DNA of 64,000 nucleotides from Hippasteria phrygiana (taxonomy: Eukaryota; Echinodermata; Asteroidea; Valvatida; Goniasteridae). Below the pieces are notes generated by a model. The model did no database searches. It saw nothing but the letters and a program-made list of their open reading frames with translations, and had not been told where the DNA came from. Shown one piece after another: positions 54,701-64,000 of the stretch (position 1 is its first letter; each line of letters opens with the position of its first letter). A program made the translations under genes and the position numbers. Location: NCBI GenBank assembly GCA_037893225.1, contig JAZGUH010000229.1:558001-622000 (forward strand). The letters run 5' to 3'.

Positions 54701-56482
54701 AACACAAAGCATTGTCCTCGGACGTATTGGGGAAGTACGACTTTGTGAGCTGACTTGTGATTGACTTGTGATCTGCCTTTTGATCTGACTTGTGATTGAC
54801 TCGTGACTGACTTGTGATTGACTCGTGACTGACTTGATTACAACTCTGCTGCACACTACAATTTACTACTAGTAGTATTTTGGAGCTTTGTGTGAGGTTA
54901 GGGTTTGTCTTTTTGGAGAAGAAAAAAAGAAGAAAATGCACGCGACTTCTAAAAGTGAAGTGGAAGAGGACACCAAACATGTTTTTTTTTTATTTGTCTA
55001 AGACAGTGGAGTTGATTTCCTTCATCCAGAAGAAACTGTATTGACCCGGCTCTCAAATCGATTACGATTGGCCAATATCGTTGCAGGCTCGAGGGTGACA
55101 CAGAGGACAGGAGGTGGTGGAACAAAGAACCCGGGGAGGAGGATGAGAGTGACGAGGACGAGGACGAGGACGATGAGGCATTGATGTCACCAGAGGCCAG
55201 AGGTCAGTCCAAATTAAACTAGCTGCTTCCTGATTGGTCACAGCCTTGAAATTTTTCTGTTGAATATTCATGGCCTGTTGTGTTGGTCTGATGTATGCAC
55301 TGAAATAAACAGTTTTTTATGAGAAAGACTGAGATTGGGGGTAACACCATGTAAAATAAATATCTTCAAGGAAAAAGATGTGTGGTTTTGAAAAGAACCG
55401 GGATGAGTGTGTGTAACTCGACGTTTCGGACATTGTGCTCTGTCTGTCCTCGGGAGTGTGAGTGATGTGGCGGGGAGTGGCTTTCAGAACCCCACATCTT
55501 CCTAGAAGAGATTTATTTCACATGGTGTTAACCGCAATCTCAGTCTTTCTCGTATCGTACCCACCATGCAAAGCTTCAAATCGTATTAAAAAAGTTTTTT
55601 TATGGACTTGGCCAAGTAAATGGAACCAAGCTGCATGATGTGTGACGTAAATCATACAATGGAACAGTGTTCTAGCCAGGCATTAAATAGCGCAATCACC
55701 CACTACGCTTTCGGGAATTAGCACTGAGCTTGAATCCTGCCCCAACTACGCTATCAATTTAAGAGCAAGAGTATATTCTAAGCAATTTCAAATGAACTAA
55801 ATTTGTCCTATATAATCTTAAAAACAGTCAAGGGGAAAGGGTCAGGAATTGCCTGAGATTGCACCACAGAGCATCTAGAATCCAATTTTTTTTTCGGGCT
55901 TCTTAAGCAGACTCCGGACCCCACGCCGTAAGGGCTTCGCGCTCCGCGCCCGCATTGTCCATCCTTGAGCACAATGCCCCTACGCTTTAATTTCACCCTT
56001 CATATTTGTCAATGAAATGAGGCAAGTGATTCAATGTCATGTGACTCAATTCCACCAATCAAATGGCAAGGATCTATTGCGTAATCACTGCTTATACACA
56101 AAAGTACAATTAATATGCTCCATAAAGATGAAATACCCACGGTTGTTCCTTTTTGAGAAATGGAATGACAATATACTTGCACAAATTTTTTCGGGACACC
56201 CAGTAAAAACGGCTGGTTTCCCCCGCAGATCTTAAACGCAAGTTCGAGAAGCATCGGAAACAACACTACGACGAAGCGTCCCAGATAAAGCTCGCCAAGC
56301 AACTCATGGAGCAGGACGAGGAAGAATTAAGACTCGCCGAAGAGGAAGAAGAAAGGGAAAAGCAAGAGGCGGAAGACAAAAGGCCGGCCGAGGAGCAGAA
56401 ATTGAGTCAAGAGAACGATAACCCAAACGATGACGAGAAAGGAGAGGGCAATGTGGATCCATCGGTCGTCGTCAATCTCTGA
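51646..56482 (+). CDS. PPP1R2: Protein phosphatase inhibitor 2, complete, 4 exons
   Basis: Exons 51646-51728, 53266-53463, 55087-55202 and 56229-56482 (phases 2, 2, 1) give 651 nt, 216 residues, the usual length of inhibitor-2. The family binds and inhibits the PP1 catalytic subunit; GSK3 phosphorylation of the DEPxTPY threonine relieves inhibition (known for the family). Motifs seen in order: KGILK at 11-15 (PP1 docking), [19 protein letters not shown] at 32-50, DEPDTPYN with Thr59 as the GSK3-type site, an acidic run ([11 protein letters not shown]) in exon 3, and [17 protein letters not shown] at 143-159, the helix whose HY(N/D)E motif occupies the PP1 active-site region. The C-terminal part is a Glu/Lys-rich tail. 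All junctions are GT-AG. A polyadenylation signal AATAAA is at 56661-56666. The gene is divergent to VCPIP1 with about 3 kb between them. Confidence 0.95.
51795..51995. repeat. Partial inverted copy of the nested element at 49895-50344
   Basis: gtttggaggccaaacaaacc, tatggcactgtgaaccagtc and aaggaaaataataaccagaa are complements of 50150-50310. It lies in PPP1R2 intron 1. Confidence 0.75.
52152..52270. repeat. Perfect 29-bp inverted repeat in PPP1R2 intron 1
   Basis: 52152-52180 (gatttgttttcgcaggaaac...) is exactly complementary to 52242-52270. The GC-rich spacer contains (cggcg)n. It looks like a tiny TIR element or fold-back. Confidence 0.85.
53266..53463 (+). CDS. PPP1R2: PPP1R2 exon 2
   Basis: 198 nt, acceptor tctcacag, donor GTATCG. 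Encodes [18 protein letters not shown] and DEPDTPYN. Confidence 0.95.
53690..54055. repeat. 32-bp minisatellite, about 11 copies
   Basis: Unit: ctataccaaatatttggcta plus taacgaactcca, with small length and base variants. It lies in PPP1R2 intron 2. Confidence 0.93.
54236..54445. repeat. 13-bp minisatellite, about 16 copies
   Basis: Unit aaaaagtcacgtc, with two aaaaagtcacttc variants. Each unit contains the complement of TGACGTG-like words. The + frame (a [13 protein letters not shown] repeat) is a by-product of the 13-bp period. Confidence 0.94.
54564..54727. repeat. Dispersed repeat, copy 2
   Basis: Matches 3151-3310 (acgtgcttagtctatggggg, aggaaacacaaagcattgtc). Confidence 0.7.
54745..54845. 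repeat. tgacttgtgattgactcgtgac short tandem repeats
   Basis: Irregular repetition of gacttgtgattgac and gactcgtgactgac units of about 12-24 bp. Confidence 0.75.
55087..55202 (+). CDS. PPP1R2: PPP1R2 exon 3 (no long open frame)
   Basis: 116 nt, acceptor gttgcag, donor GTCAGT. Encodes an acidic segment, [20 protein letters not shown], in phase with both neighbours. Confidence 0.9.
55203..56228. other. PPP1R2 intron 3
   Basis: 55840-55975 is the dispersed repeat shared with 7558-7725. Two approximately 30-bp blocks near 55330 and 55500 (gagaaagactgagattg and its complement) form an inverted pair around 55321-55552. No other gene. Confidence 0.5.
56229..56482 (+). CDS. PPP1R2: PPP1R2 exon 4
   Basis: 254 nt, acceptor cccgcag, stop TGA 56480-56482. 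Encodes [20 protein letters not shown], then a charged tail. Confidence 0.94.
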
Positions 56483-57069
56483 TGGTTGCTGGGGAGACGT
56501 CCCCTCGGCATTGTGGGAAATAAGTTGTTTATGATGTCATCATGGGTAAACTGGGCAAGTTTTGCAAACGTTTACGTTGGTTTTGTCCAATGATAATAAC
56601 TCTTTGCAGTAAGATAATGAATTATTTATTGCACTGAAGTTAAGTAGAGAAAGTAATAGAAATAAATAATAGAAAATGAAAATGACGTGCCAACATTTGC
56701 TTCGTTAACAACTAGCAGACAACATTCTTTGCAGTTTGTTGTTGCTACACGCTAACTAGATTTGACGTACATGTGTCGCGATCGACTGGACGCGTTCGAG
56801 TGAAAAACAGACCACGCATGCGTGATTTAAATCGCAAATTGACAAAAGGGACTAGGTCAGCAGCACCCGAGCTTGCTCTATATTGCAGATGTGGTTGGCA
56901 GCTAGCAATGGTTGCTAGGGCATTTTCCCCTCGGCATTGTGGGAAATAAGTTCATTGTTTATGATATAAGTTAATTTATCGCCTATATGCTGCCGTGTTG
57001 TTAAACTTACGTTTGAGTTGTAAACATAGTATCAGACACCGATGGTTGCTAAGGAATTTTACGCTTGGC
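56483..57069 (+). other. PPP1R2 3' UTR and flank with repeated GATGGTTGCT...TGTGGGAAATAAG block
   Basis: gatggttgctggggagacgt...gcattgtgggaaataagtt begins at the PPP1R2 stop codon (56480) and recurs at about 56905-56950, with weaker copies near 57040 and 58553. AATAAA at 56661 probably ends the transcript. Confidence 0.6.
56661..56666 (+). terminator. Polyadenylation signal AATAAA for PPP1R2
   Basis: Canonical hexamer 179 nt after the stop codon in an AT-rich context. Confidence 0.65.
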
Positions 57070-57330
57070 ATCGTCAGAATTTTTTTTATGGAAGTCGCCC
57101 GATACAAGGCTAAAAGCCACTCTCGGTAAAGGGTTACAACAGAGGTGGTGGGGTTGGCCATATTTTAGGTTGCCAGCCCTACCACCCTTACGGTTTTCCT
57201 GGGTCCAGATCTAAATGGAGGATAAATCCTCAATAGATACCAAAGAATGATCCCAATTTTCAGACCTATAGACCCAGGCGGGGTAACGGCCACCGTGGGT
57301 GAGACCAACTTACCTACCCCTTTGAAATAA
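57070..57330 (-). repeat. Retroelement-like dispersed repeat, copy 3 (inverted)
   Basis: acaaggctaaaagccactct and ccctaccacccttacggttt are complements of the 14225 and 33190 copies. Confidence 0.65.
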
Positions 57331-57826
57331 ATTGAAAATTCAGTTTGTAGTACCGGCCGTGATTGGTAGCTAAGGGCATTTCTCAAACCCTGGCTTGGGC
57401 TTGGGCTCGGGCTTCGGCTTCGCGTAATTTGATGTCCCCAGATTTAGCAAGATCTTGCATACTGTTTTTGCTACATGTATATCAAAGTCTGATGTTTTAA
57501 TCCGGACCAAGAGCCTGTTAAAGGAACCATGCTTCTCAAATTGACCGGATCACATTTTATTTCATAAATAAATTCATTTATATGTATTTAATGTGAATTA
57601 AAAGCCAAACTGGTTCAAGCGAAGTTTTAGTGTGATTATTTGCCGCTCAAAAATTGACCCCCCCTTTTTGAAATTTGTTGAGACTCAAATTGAGGGCGCT
57701 GTTCGTGACGTAGACCGAGGCACCAAAATTCATGGATCGACTCGATAGTCTGGACCCGGCCCGTATACACACACTAGGTCTACACGTGCAATTTCGTAAG
57801 TTGCAACAACAACTAACATCGAACTT

Positions 57827-58157
57827 ACCCTGATTTTCTCCCTTTTAGCGAAGGCTCCTCGGGGAATGGGCCGTTTAACTGCTTTCGCCTTTATCTTACT
57901 CACATCTGGGAACTTTGTTGGGATGGCAGTGGACTTGAGCATATTTTTAATGGTCATCCCAAAGGATTTGAAAATACTAGTATCGAAACACGACGGCTCA
58001 AAGTGGTCGCTACATAACGCTGAAAAGCTGCTGGGGCCGGACCTCTTTGCTCTTGTCACCTTCACTTTCGCCGTCCAAATTCAGTTGGAAATATATGAAG
58101 GCTTACTCCACTCGTCGTTGTTTTGCTGCACCCAGCAGCCACACACCTTGTCGGCAT
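57827..58157 (-). pseudogene. THAP-type zinc-finger first exon with a one-base lesion
   Basis: From ATG 58157 the - strand reads MPTRCVAAGCSKTTTSGVSL and HIFPTEFGRRK (C2 pair CxxxxC), then hits TGA at 58064-58062. One frame over, from about 58062, it continues KVTRAKRSG, FSALCSDHFE (the family's C..H pair) and LKSTAIPTKFP (the AVPTIF-type box), then KAKAVKRPIPRGAFAKREKI and a clean donor GTAAGT at about 57827. Spacing fits a complete THAP DNA-binding domain (C2CH zinc finger) if one base is missing in the conserved Trp codon (TGG read as TG). It is therefore a pseudogene, a damaged allele or a sequencing error in the first exon of a THAP gene or a P-element-derived gene. No downstream exon is recognised in the window. 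Confidence 0.8.
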
Positions 58158-58984
58158 GGCCGAAAAACACTATATTTTGCTTAGATTTTGGACGAAGAAT
58201 TTTCGCCGTACAATGTACACACAATGCATACCCGTGATGAATGGGTAATGTGCCTCGATCTACGCACACACTTATGTTAATGAGGGTCCCACTCAGAGGG
58301 CGGAGTAGCTTGGACAAACATTTAAAAATGTTTTCTCATATTTAATCTGAGAAATAATTGTCTCTGGACACAAAATATCATTGTCAAGATAATACTTTAT
58401 TGTTTTAAGCAGGAATAATGCAATATACAAATGTAAATCCTAAATCATGTTTCCTTTAATATATTTACGTATTCAAGGCTTCAGATTGGCAATGGGACTG
58501 GGGAATAGCTGGAGACGAAGCCCAAGCCAAGGTTTGAGAAACCCCCTAAGTTGTGGTTGCTAGTGAGTTTCCACTCTGCATTGTGGGAAATAAATTTACT
58601 ATATGGTCTTATGTACATGTATGTGTTGCAGATACGTAGTTGGTTAAAGCAAAATGTTCTGTATACAGTAGTTCATTATTGGAAAGTTTTACTATTGAGT
58701 TGCTGTGCAGATCTCGATCATTTTTTTCCAACACAAAAATAGCTGGGAACCAGTCGGGAATAATATGCCGTCACATGGCAGTTTGGCTGGTAACCTATTG
58801 TTTGCTAGTCAATTACGCATGCTTAGGAGGGGTGCGTTTTGGCAGTCATGACCGTTAAAACTGGTTCTGTTGTTTCGCGTTGGTTAATCATTTTGGGTAT
58901 TTGAGTATTTCATCATGGTGCGTAATTCTCACCTATTTGAAATTCCTGGCAAGAAATTCACCGACGAGAAACGACCGAACCAAT
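58158..58984. other. Stretch upstream of the THAP exon, nothing named
   Basis: Contains a copy of the gttgctag...gcattgtgggaaataaa block (58553-58595). Otherwise unremarkable. Confidence 0.4.
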
Positions 58985-59128
58985 AGACCAAAGACGTAAT
59001 GACGTCGTGCTTTGTTTACCTGTGCGCTTTCCTATGGGAGTCAGGCGGGGACGATTGTCTGACGTCCCGACCTGGCTCCCATAGGAAAGCGTACATGTAA
59101 ACAAAGCCATTATGTCTTAGGTCTATTC
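58985..59128. repeat. Imperfect long inverted repeat
   Basis: aatagaccaaagacgtaatg, tttgtttacctgtgcgcttt and cctatgggagtcagg are mirrored by cctggctcccataggaaagc, gtaaacaaagccattatgtc and ttaggtctatt, about 60-bp arms with several mismatches. A TIR element or fold-back. Confidence 0.75.
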
Positions 59129-59639
59129 TCGGTTATGACTGTTTATGACCGCCAAAACACACCCCATCTCTAAAATTGGTCACCACTTATTAATGGTTAC
59201 TTGGTTGCTAAGGTTACCATGGAAAGTTTAACGTAGTGTTGGGTGTTATTATGCTCTGTGAATGTAATACTAACGACATTTACAAATCACTGGAGGTCGT
59301 CAAAAATCTTTTTACCAATGGTCGTAGTTAGAAATATTTCTCCAACTGGGAACGCACCTTGTGAGAACTCTGTGTGTTGCTGATGGGAGTGCGGTGTGTT
59401 CCGAACAGCAGGCATGCAACATTTCCTCGGATCAGCTGATTTCCACGTTTTTTTACTTCACACATATGCCATTGAAAATTGAAAAACCCTGTAAAAAATC
59501 TTGTAAAGATTGGAATTTCCTTTTTTGTGTGTGTTAATTCCAAGTTGCATGCCTGGAACAGGTTATTCCTGTGAAAGCCGGCACATGGATAGACCAACAT
59601 TTTCCATTTTTATTGGCTTGGGTAACTCTAACATTTTTG

Positions 59640-59800
59640 CTCGACATTCTCAGGCTTACTCGGGCAGGACTTGAACCTAGGACCTCTTGTTTGACCCGAG
59701 ACGTCTGCACTAGTAAGCAGGAAGTCGTGGGTTCGAATCCCGCCCGAGTAAGCCTATGATTTTTTTCCACAGGCTCTCGGAAAGCACCAAGCGTACAGTG
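59640..59800. repeat. Palindromic pair of tRNA-like SINE heads
   Basis: An antisense head (ggcttactcgggcaggactt, gaacctaggacctcttg) abuts a sense head (agacgtctgcactagtaagc, B box GGGTTCGAATCCC), followed by tail ccacaggctctcggaaagca. The left half seems to be an inverted duplicate of the right. Confidence 0.7.
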
Positions 59801-59939
59801 CTTCATAAAATACGTCGGGAAAGGGCAGAATTCTCTCTTCTAATGACAGATAGTTGGCAAAATTGAGCTTGGTTCAGTTTTGGTGACTTTCTCCGACTCT
59901 GTGTCAGTCACAATAAACTGCTTCTATTATCTGCACTGC

Positions 59940-60135
59940 CATTCATAATGTCTCCATGGAAACCAGGCTTATGTCTCTATGGAAACCAAGCTTATGTCTC
60001 TGTGGAAACCAGGGCTGCGTTCCACTCACGCGAACAATGCAAACGTTCTCCAGTTTGTTGTGCACTTCCAATGAAAAATTGTTCACATAGATGGCGAATG
60101 TTTGTGTTGTTCGTGTGAGTGGAACGCAGCCCAGG
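59940..60135. repeat. Short repeats and a 24-bp inverted pair
   Basis: Three copies of tctc(c/t)(a/g)tggaaacca(g/a)gctta (59949-60010) precede an element bounded by gggctgcgttccactcacgc and gtgtgagtggaacgcagccc (about 60012-60132), about 120 bp with inverted ends. Confidence 0.8.
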
Positions 60136-60176
60136 TTGAACTAGTGCACTGGAAAGTTATTGAAATATTTAAATGG

Positions 60177-60595
60177 TTAACCCTAACCCCGCTAAATCCA
60201 ACAAAATCCAACGATGGTAAAAAGTTGTTGTAATATGTTGGATTTCGCAGTCAACACAAACTACATGTACATGTACATCATGTGCTGAATATTGTTGTAT
60301 TCAGTAGGGTAGCAGCTAAATATACCTGTTGGATTTTGTCACATTGAGGAGGAAAGCAGCAGACTTCCAGTAAAATTTGTTGGATTTGGCAGGGCTCATA
60401 CAAACAAACACCTGTTGTATTTTGTTGGATTCAGCAGGGTAGCTGCAAAATGCCAAGGCTGGTGTGTGTAGGTGGTACACTGCAGAATCCAACAAAATTT
60501 GCTGTTGGATTTTGTTGTGTTGAGCAGGCTTCTCATTTTAAGTTTTGTTGGAAATTGTTGGATTTAGCATGGTCATGTGAAAAAAAAACCCATTG
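60177..60595. mobile_element. Telomere-ended TTAA element, diverged long form
   Basis: Starts TTAACCCTAACCCCGCTAAA. The interior repeats caacaaaatccaac and gttggattt(t/g)g words. The right end is not clear. Confidence 0.55.
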
Positions 60596-60867
60596 AATTG
60601 GGTTGGGGTGAATTTTCTAGAAAAGTAAGTTAAGAATCACTGTGATTTGTAATTTATTGAAATTGATGTTATAAACATACATATATTTGTCATTTCAAAA
60701 ATGACAACAAATATTGTGATCTCTAGTAACATTTAGAAAGCTGTTCCCTAAAAATGTAGAATCGTGTTTTGAAGCAGCTAGATTGTATGATAGCCAAAGT
60801 GATGCATGTTTCTGTCCATAACCGGGGCTTTTAGCATGCACAGTGCTTAAAGGTAGTATACAACATA

Positions 60868-61310
60868 TGTGACCCGCTCTGAAAAAAGGTATATTATGTC
60901 GCAAAATATGAAAAATCAGTTTTATATATGTTTGGAAAGCCCGCAAAGTAAGCTTTCATTTGGTACATGATAGAGCTCCAAAGCCATTTCCGTTCTGGAG
61001 ATATCACGTTTTTGCATATTAATTAGTTCTATGGAGTTCAAATTGCACAACAGAGAAAACAGGCTTTGAAATAGCTAATTCTAATACAATGCAATGGAAC
61101 AATGCACTCTAAAAAGTTATTTTTGTTACTTTATTCACTGAAATGAACATTGTTGTGCACCAAACCTGAAACTTTAGATGTTTAAGATGTCATTAAAGAC
61201 AAAAAACCAAAAAATGAATTTTGACGAAAATTTCACCTCTCAACTTGAAAGGGCCATTACACGTAATTGCATAGCGCAACTAAAATCACCTTTTTCTGGA
61301 GCGGGTCACA
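60868..61310. mobile_element. TGTGACCCGCTC TIR element, copy 2, nested
   Basis: 443 bp from TGTGACCCGCTCTG to GAGCGGGTCACA, the reverse of 14479-14905. It interrupts the left end of the surrounding element. Confidence 0.86.
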
Positions 61311-61532
61311 TTTGCTTTTGCTGTACGGTAATTTTCTGAAATAAATGGATTTGGGGTTAGTATTTATAGCGTGCTGGCTAATACTGTAACACTGACCTGT
61401 TCAAAGTTTTGTGTGCATAGATGTTGGAAAAACAGAGAAAAAACAAAAGCTGTTTTAGTAGTCTGGTTCCTTGACCATACCTTAGACAAAACCGAGCAAT
61501 TTATTAGAGTCAGGGAATTAGACTATTTCCAT

Positions 61533-61699
61533 ACTGCCAAAAATGGTTTTCTTAAAATGAGAAAATTGTCTTATTTCAAGAACAGTTTTCTCGTCTCACT
61601 CCCTAGAAAAGTTTTCTAGGGAGTGAGACCAAATTTTTTTTCTTGAAATATGAAATATTTTCTTATGTTAAGAAATGTAAGAAAATCATTTTTGGCAGT
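61533..61699. mobile_element. Short TIR element, ACTGCCAAAAATG ends, nested
   Basis: 167 bp, ACTGCCAAAAATGGTTTTCT to CATTTTTGGCAGT, almost fully fold-back, with a central palindrome ctcactccctagaaaa/ttttctagggagtgag. Confidence 0.86.
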
Positions 61700-61761
61700 G
61701 CACCGACAATCATTCGAAAACGATATAAATTTCCACTTTTCTTGAAAACGACAGCACACCA

Positions 61762-61934
61762 CCCTTACAAAAACCCCCCAATGGGATTCCCATGGTGTCC
61801 AATTCACCATGCAATTCCCATGCGGTTTTGCATGGGAGATTTTTTGTAAAACAAAAACCCCCCATGGGATTCCCATGGTGTCCAATTCACCATGCAATTC
61901 CTGTGGGGTTTTGCATGGGAGATTTTTGTAAGGG
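61762..61934. mobile_element. Short TIR element, CCCTTACAAAAA ends, nested, with internal duplication
   Basis: 173 bp with CCCTTACAAAAACCCCCC and TTTTTGTAAGGG ends. The interior is a near-perfect direct duplication of about 80 bp (gggattcccatggtgtccaa, ttgcatgggagattttt). Confidence 0.82.
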
Positions 61935-62287
61935 CAGGGGTGCCATGATTTCACAGGATGTTTGAGACTGCTATTTGCTTGCAGTCTAGTGCGGTATTTC
62001 GTAATAATTCAGTAGTTTTGTTTTTTGATGTTTGCAAATTGGCTTGTATATTATAACGGCAATACATTTGCAGCTCCATTTTCAGGAGTATAAACAGAAG
62101 AATTTTAGTTTTTATGTTAAATGTATACAGTCCCTGCTTTTCAGAAAATTAGAAATTTTTTTTTTTTTCAAAATATTTTCTTCTAATAGTGTATATTTAA
62201 AAAAACACCTTATTTTGTTTTGGGCATATGATCTGCAATGTCTCATTCAAAAATGAACAACTTCTGTACGCTAAAAAAATAAACAAT

Positions 62288-62490
62288 TTTAACCTCTTGA
62301 ATACGGATGACGGCCATGGCCGCAGTTTGAAAATAAAAACCCTGGCTGGTTGTCATCTATACACGCATTCCTGCACGTACTCAATCCAGTGTTTGCCTAT
62401 TGTTTGCATTACGCTTGGCTGCACGGGGGCCGTCCTGGCATACCAGGACCCCGGTAATTACAGCCGGAATGGGTTATTTTTGGGGGTTAA
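62288..62490 (-). mobile_element. TTAA family B, short copy
   Basis: 203 bp, TTAACCTCTTGAATACGG to GGGGGTTAA, containing acggccatggccgc and tttgcattacgcttggctgc. Confidence 0.75.
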
Positions 62491-63433
62491 ACTGGAAAAG
62501 AGCACAGACATTATATCTTTAAGGTGCTCTTTTCACAAGGAGTTCCTTTTATTACGAAACAAAAGATTGCACCCTCCTGTATAGTTAAAAGCATACATTG
62601 CCTTGGAGGTTCCCATTTAAAAAAAAAAGATAATAGTTTTTTTTATAATTTTTGTTTTTTTAATCTGAATTTTTATGTTAATGGACTAGTCAGCCGCTAA
62701 AAGTGAAGAAAAAAAAAAAGGAAAATGAAAGATGTATGTTTGTATATATGTTTGCTTCGTTACGTTTGATAAGTTTGTATAGTTTTGTATGATTGGACTT
62801 GTCATGTGAAACCATTGTATAATACTGCATGCGCTTTTGGTGAAATAGTCCACATCCACAGAGTCTGGTAAACCATGGAGAAATAAACCGTCTGCCTCAC
62901 TGCCAGTGCTAAGCTTGCATATATTTGAATTTATTTGTTAATTGGTCTATAGACTAATCCGGCGACCAAAATTAGAAGCATTTACTGCGGTGGCGAGGCG
63001 CTCGCGTGCGTGTTAGACGCAGGCGCTCCACGCAGCCTCGACCAACATGGGTGTTTACAACTTGCCAAAATGCGCACGCGGCTCAAATTAAAGAACGCGG
63101 GCAGCCTGCACGCGAGCGCGGCACCACTGTAAAAATGGCGTCGGCGAATTCCTGTATACATTAACCCTTTCATTATACCACATTGTGTATTGGCTTATCT
63201 TCCCCCAGTATACTGCATTCTTTGTTCAGTCAAGCGTAAACTACTCAAGCAGAAAAAGCAGCTGATGACTGCTTGCCGATTGGTTGTATTTTCAACCAAA
63301 GTTTTCACCCTCATGAATTGATTGAAAAGGAAAATGTTGTGTGTAAAGTTTGTTCCAGGAAAATGACTCTTTCGCATGGCGTCACAAATGAAATGTTAAC
63401 TGCTAAAATAGCAAAGTTATGGCTGTTTTCACG
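62491..63433. other. Stretch with no recognised feature
   Basis: Includes cgctcgcgtgcgtg/cacgcgagcgcg inverted blocks near 62999-63121. No gene recognised. Confidence 0.4.
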
Positions 63434-63851
63434 TAACCCCTTGAGTACAGTATTTTACGGGAGACGTCGGGGTGCCGCGGCGGTTGTGGCAGCCAAGCGA
63501 ACTGCTACAATGTGTTCAGGGGCGGATCTAGGTTTTACCCAAGGGGGGGGGGGGGGGGTTTACCTGAGGTGATTGGCCTACACACCCCAGCGTGCCGATT
63601 TTTCGACACCCGACACTGGTTATTTAATTTTTTTTCTCAGCCCAAGGGGGGGGGGGGGGGGGGGGGGGGGTTTAAACCCCCAAAACACCCCCCGTAGATC
63701 CGCCACTGGTGTTTGTGCAGTCAAGCGTAACCTATACACAATAATCCAACAATGGATTGAAACTGCACAAACAGCGGACAATTGCGTCATCCGGCCTGGT
63801 GGCACTGTTTTTTTTTTAGCACATTTGCGGCATCCATACGCAAGGGGTTAA
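63434..63851 (+). mobile_element. TTAA MITE family A, copy 6, split by a smaller element
   Basis: TAACCCCTTGAGTACAG to ACGCAAGGGGTTAA. It is interrupted at 63517-63708. Without the insert it has the family length of about 220 bp. Confidence 0.86.
63517..63708. mobile_element. Nested G-rich TIR element with 5-bp duplication
   Basis: Starts CAGGGGCGGATCTA and ends TAGATCCGCCACTG, flanked by GTGTT on both sides (63512-63516 and 63709-63713); the empty site in other copies reads aatgtgtttgtg. It contains G-runs of about 17 and about 28 bases (63543-63559, 63645-63671). Confidence 0.88.
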
Positions 63852-64000
63852 ATAAACAAACTCATGTGACCTACACAGCTCCCTGGATGCTCCCTTTGAA
63901 TCTTAATCTCCCAGGGCAGGCTGCTGACTTCTCCTTATTAAAATAGACAAACACCAAAAGGATGTGTGAGGACCAGACCAGTCAATAGGGTTGGTCGGGT

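Larger units (their letters stand above)
60847..62040 (+). mobile_element. GTAGTATACACC TTAA element, copy 3, carrying three nested elements
   Basis: Body fragments 60847-60867, 61311-61532, 61700-61761 and 61935-62040 align in order with 23698-24012 and beyond. Between them sit 60868-61310, 61533-61699 and 61762-61934. The right terminus is degraded. Confidence 0.78.

Overview
The window is invertebrate animal DNA: intron-rich genes with GT-AG splice sites, very large introns packed with short inverted-repeat transposons, tRNA-derived SINE-like repeats and several minisatellites. The protein sequences and the repeat style suggest an invertebrate deuterostome, most likely an echinoderm such as a sea star, but species cannot be fixed from sequence alone. 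No prokaryotic operon, CRISPR array or rRNA gene is present.

Three host genes can be reconstructed. (1) The last three coding exons of UAP1 (UDP-N-acetylhexosamine pyrophosphorylase) lie on the + strand at 248-9565; the gene starts before the window. (2) A complete VCPIP1 (VCIP135 deubiquitinase) gene lies on the - strand from 48671 down to 25007. I joined 15 coding exons by splice site and phase. They sum to 4056 nt, an exact 1351-residue reading frame with an in-frame stop just upstream of the chosen ATG. (3) A complete PPP1R2 (protein phosphatase inhibitor 2) gene lies on the + strand in four exons at 51646-56482, 216 residues. UAP1 and VCPIP1 converge across about 15 kb of repeats; VCPIP1 and PPP1R2 diverge from a shared region of about 3 kb. 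A fourth, broken or mis-sequenced THAP zinc-finger exon lies on the - strand at about 58157-57827. The host genes have unrelated roles (UDP-GlcNAc synthesis; ubiquitin removal in the p97/VCP pathway; PP1 control), so this is ordinary neighbourhood, not a pathway cluster.

Most remaining sequence is mobile-element derived. Recognisable groups are: a TTAA-flanked MITE family with about 220-bp members (six copies, one split by a LINE and one by a smaller element); a related longer TTAA family; elements whose ends read TTAACCCTAACC and so mimic telomere repeats; hAT-like elements with 8-bp target duplications (2405-2955, 11522-13398, 15902-16313); a Tc1/mariner-like MITE (32034-32436); a 5'-truncated L2/CR1-type LINE (36616-38349); tRNA-like SINE heads; and many further TIR elements, often nested. 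Minisatellites of 83, 32 and 25 bp lie in VCPIP1 introns and of 32 and 13 bp in a PPP1R2 intron.

I found no convincing new multi-gene system. The observations most worth following up are the one-base lesion in the conserved tryptophan codon of the THAP finger, the perfect 85-bp inverted repeat at 21.6-21.9 kb, the telomere-mimicking TTAA elements, the stacked nested elements at 22.9-24.7 kb and 60.8-62.0 kb, and transposons lying within a few bases of VCPIP1 splice sites.
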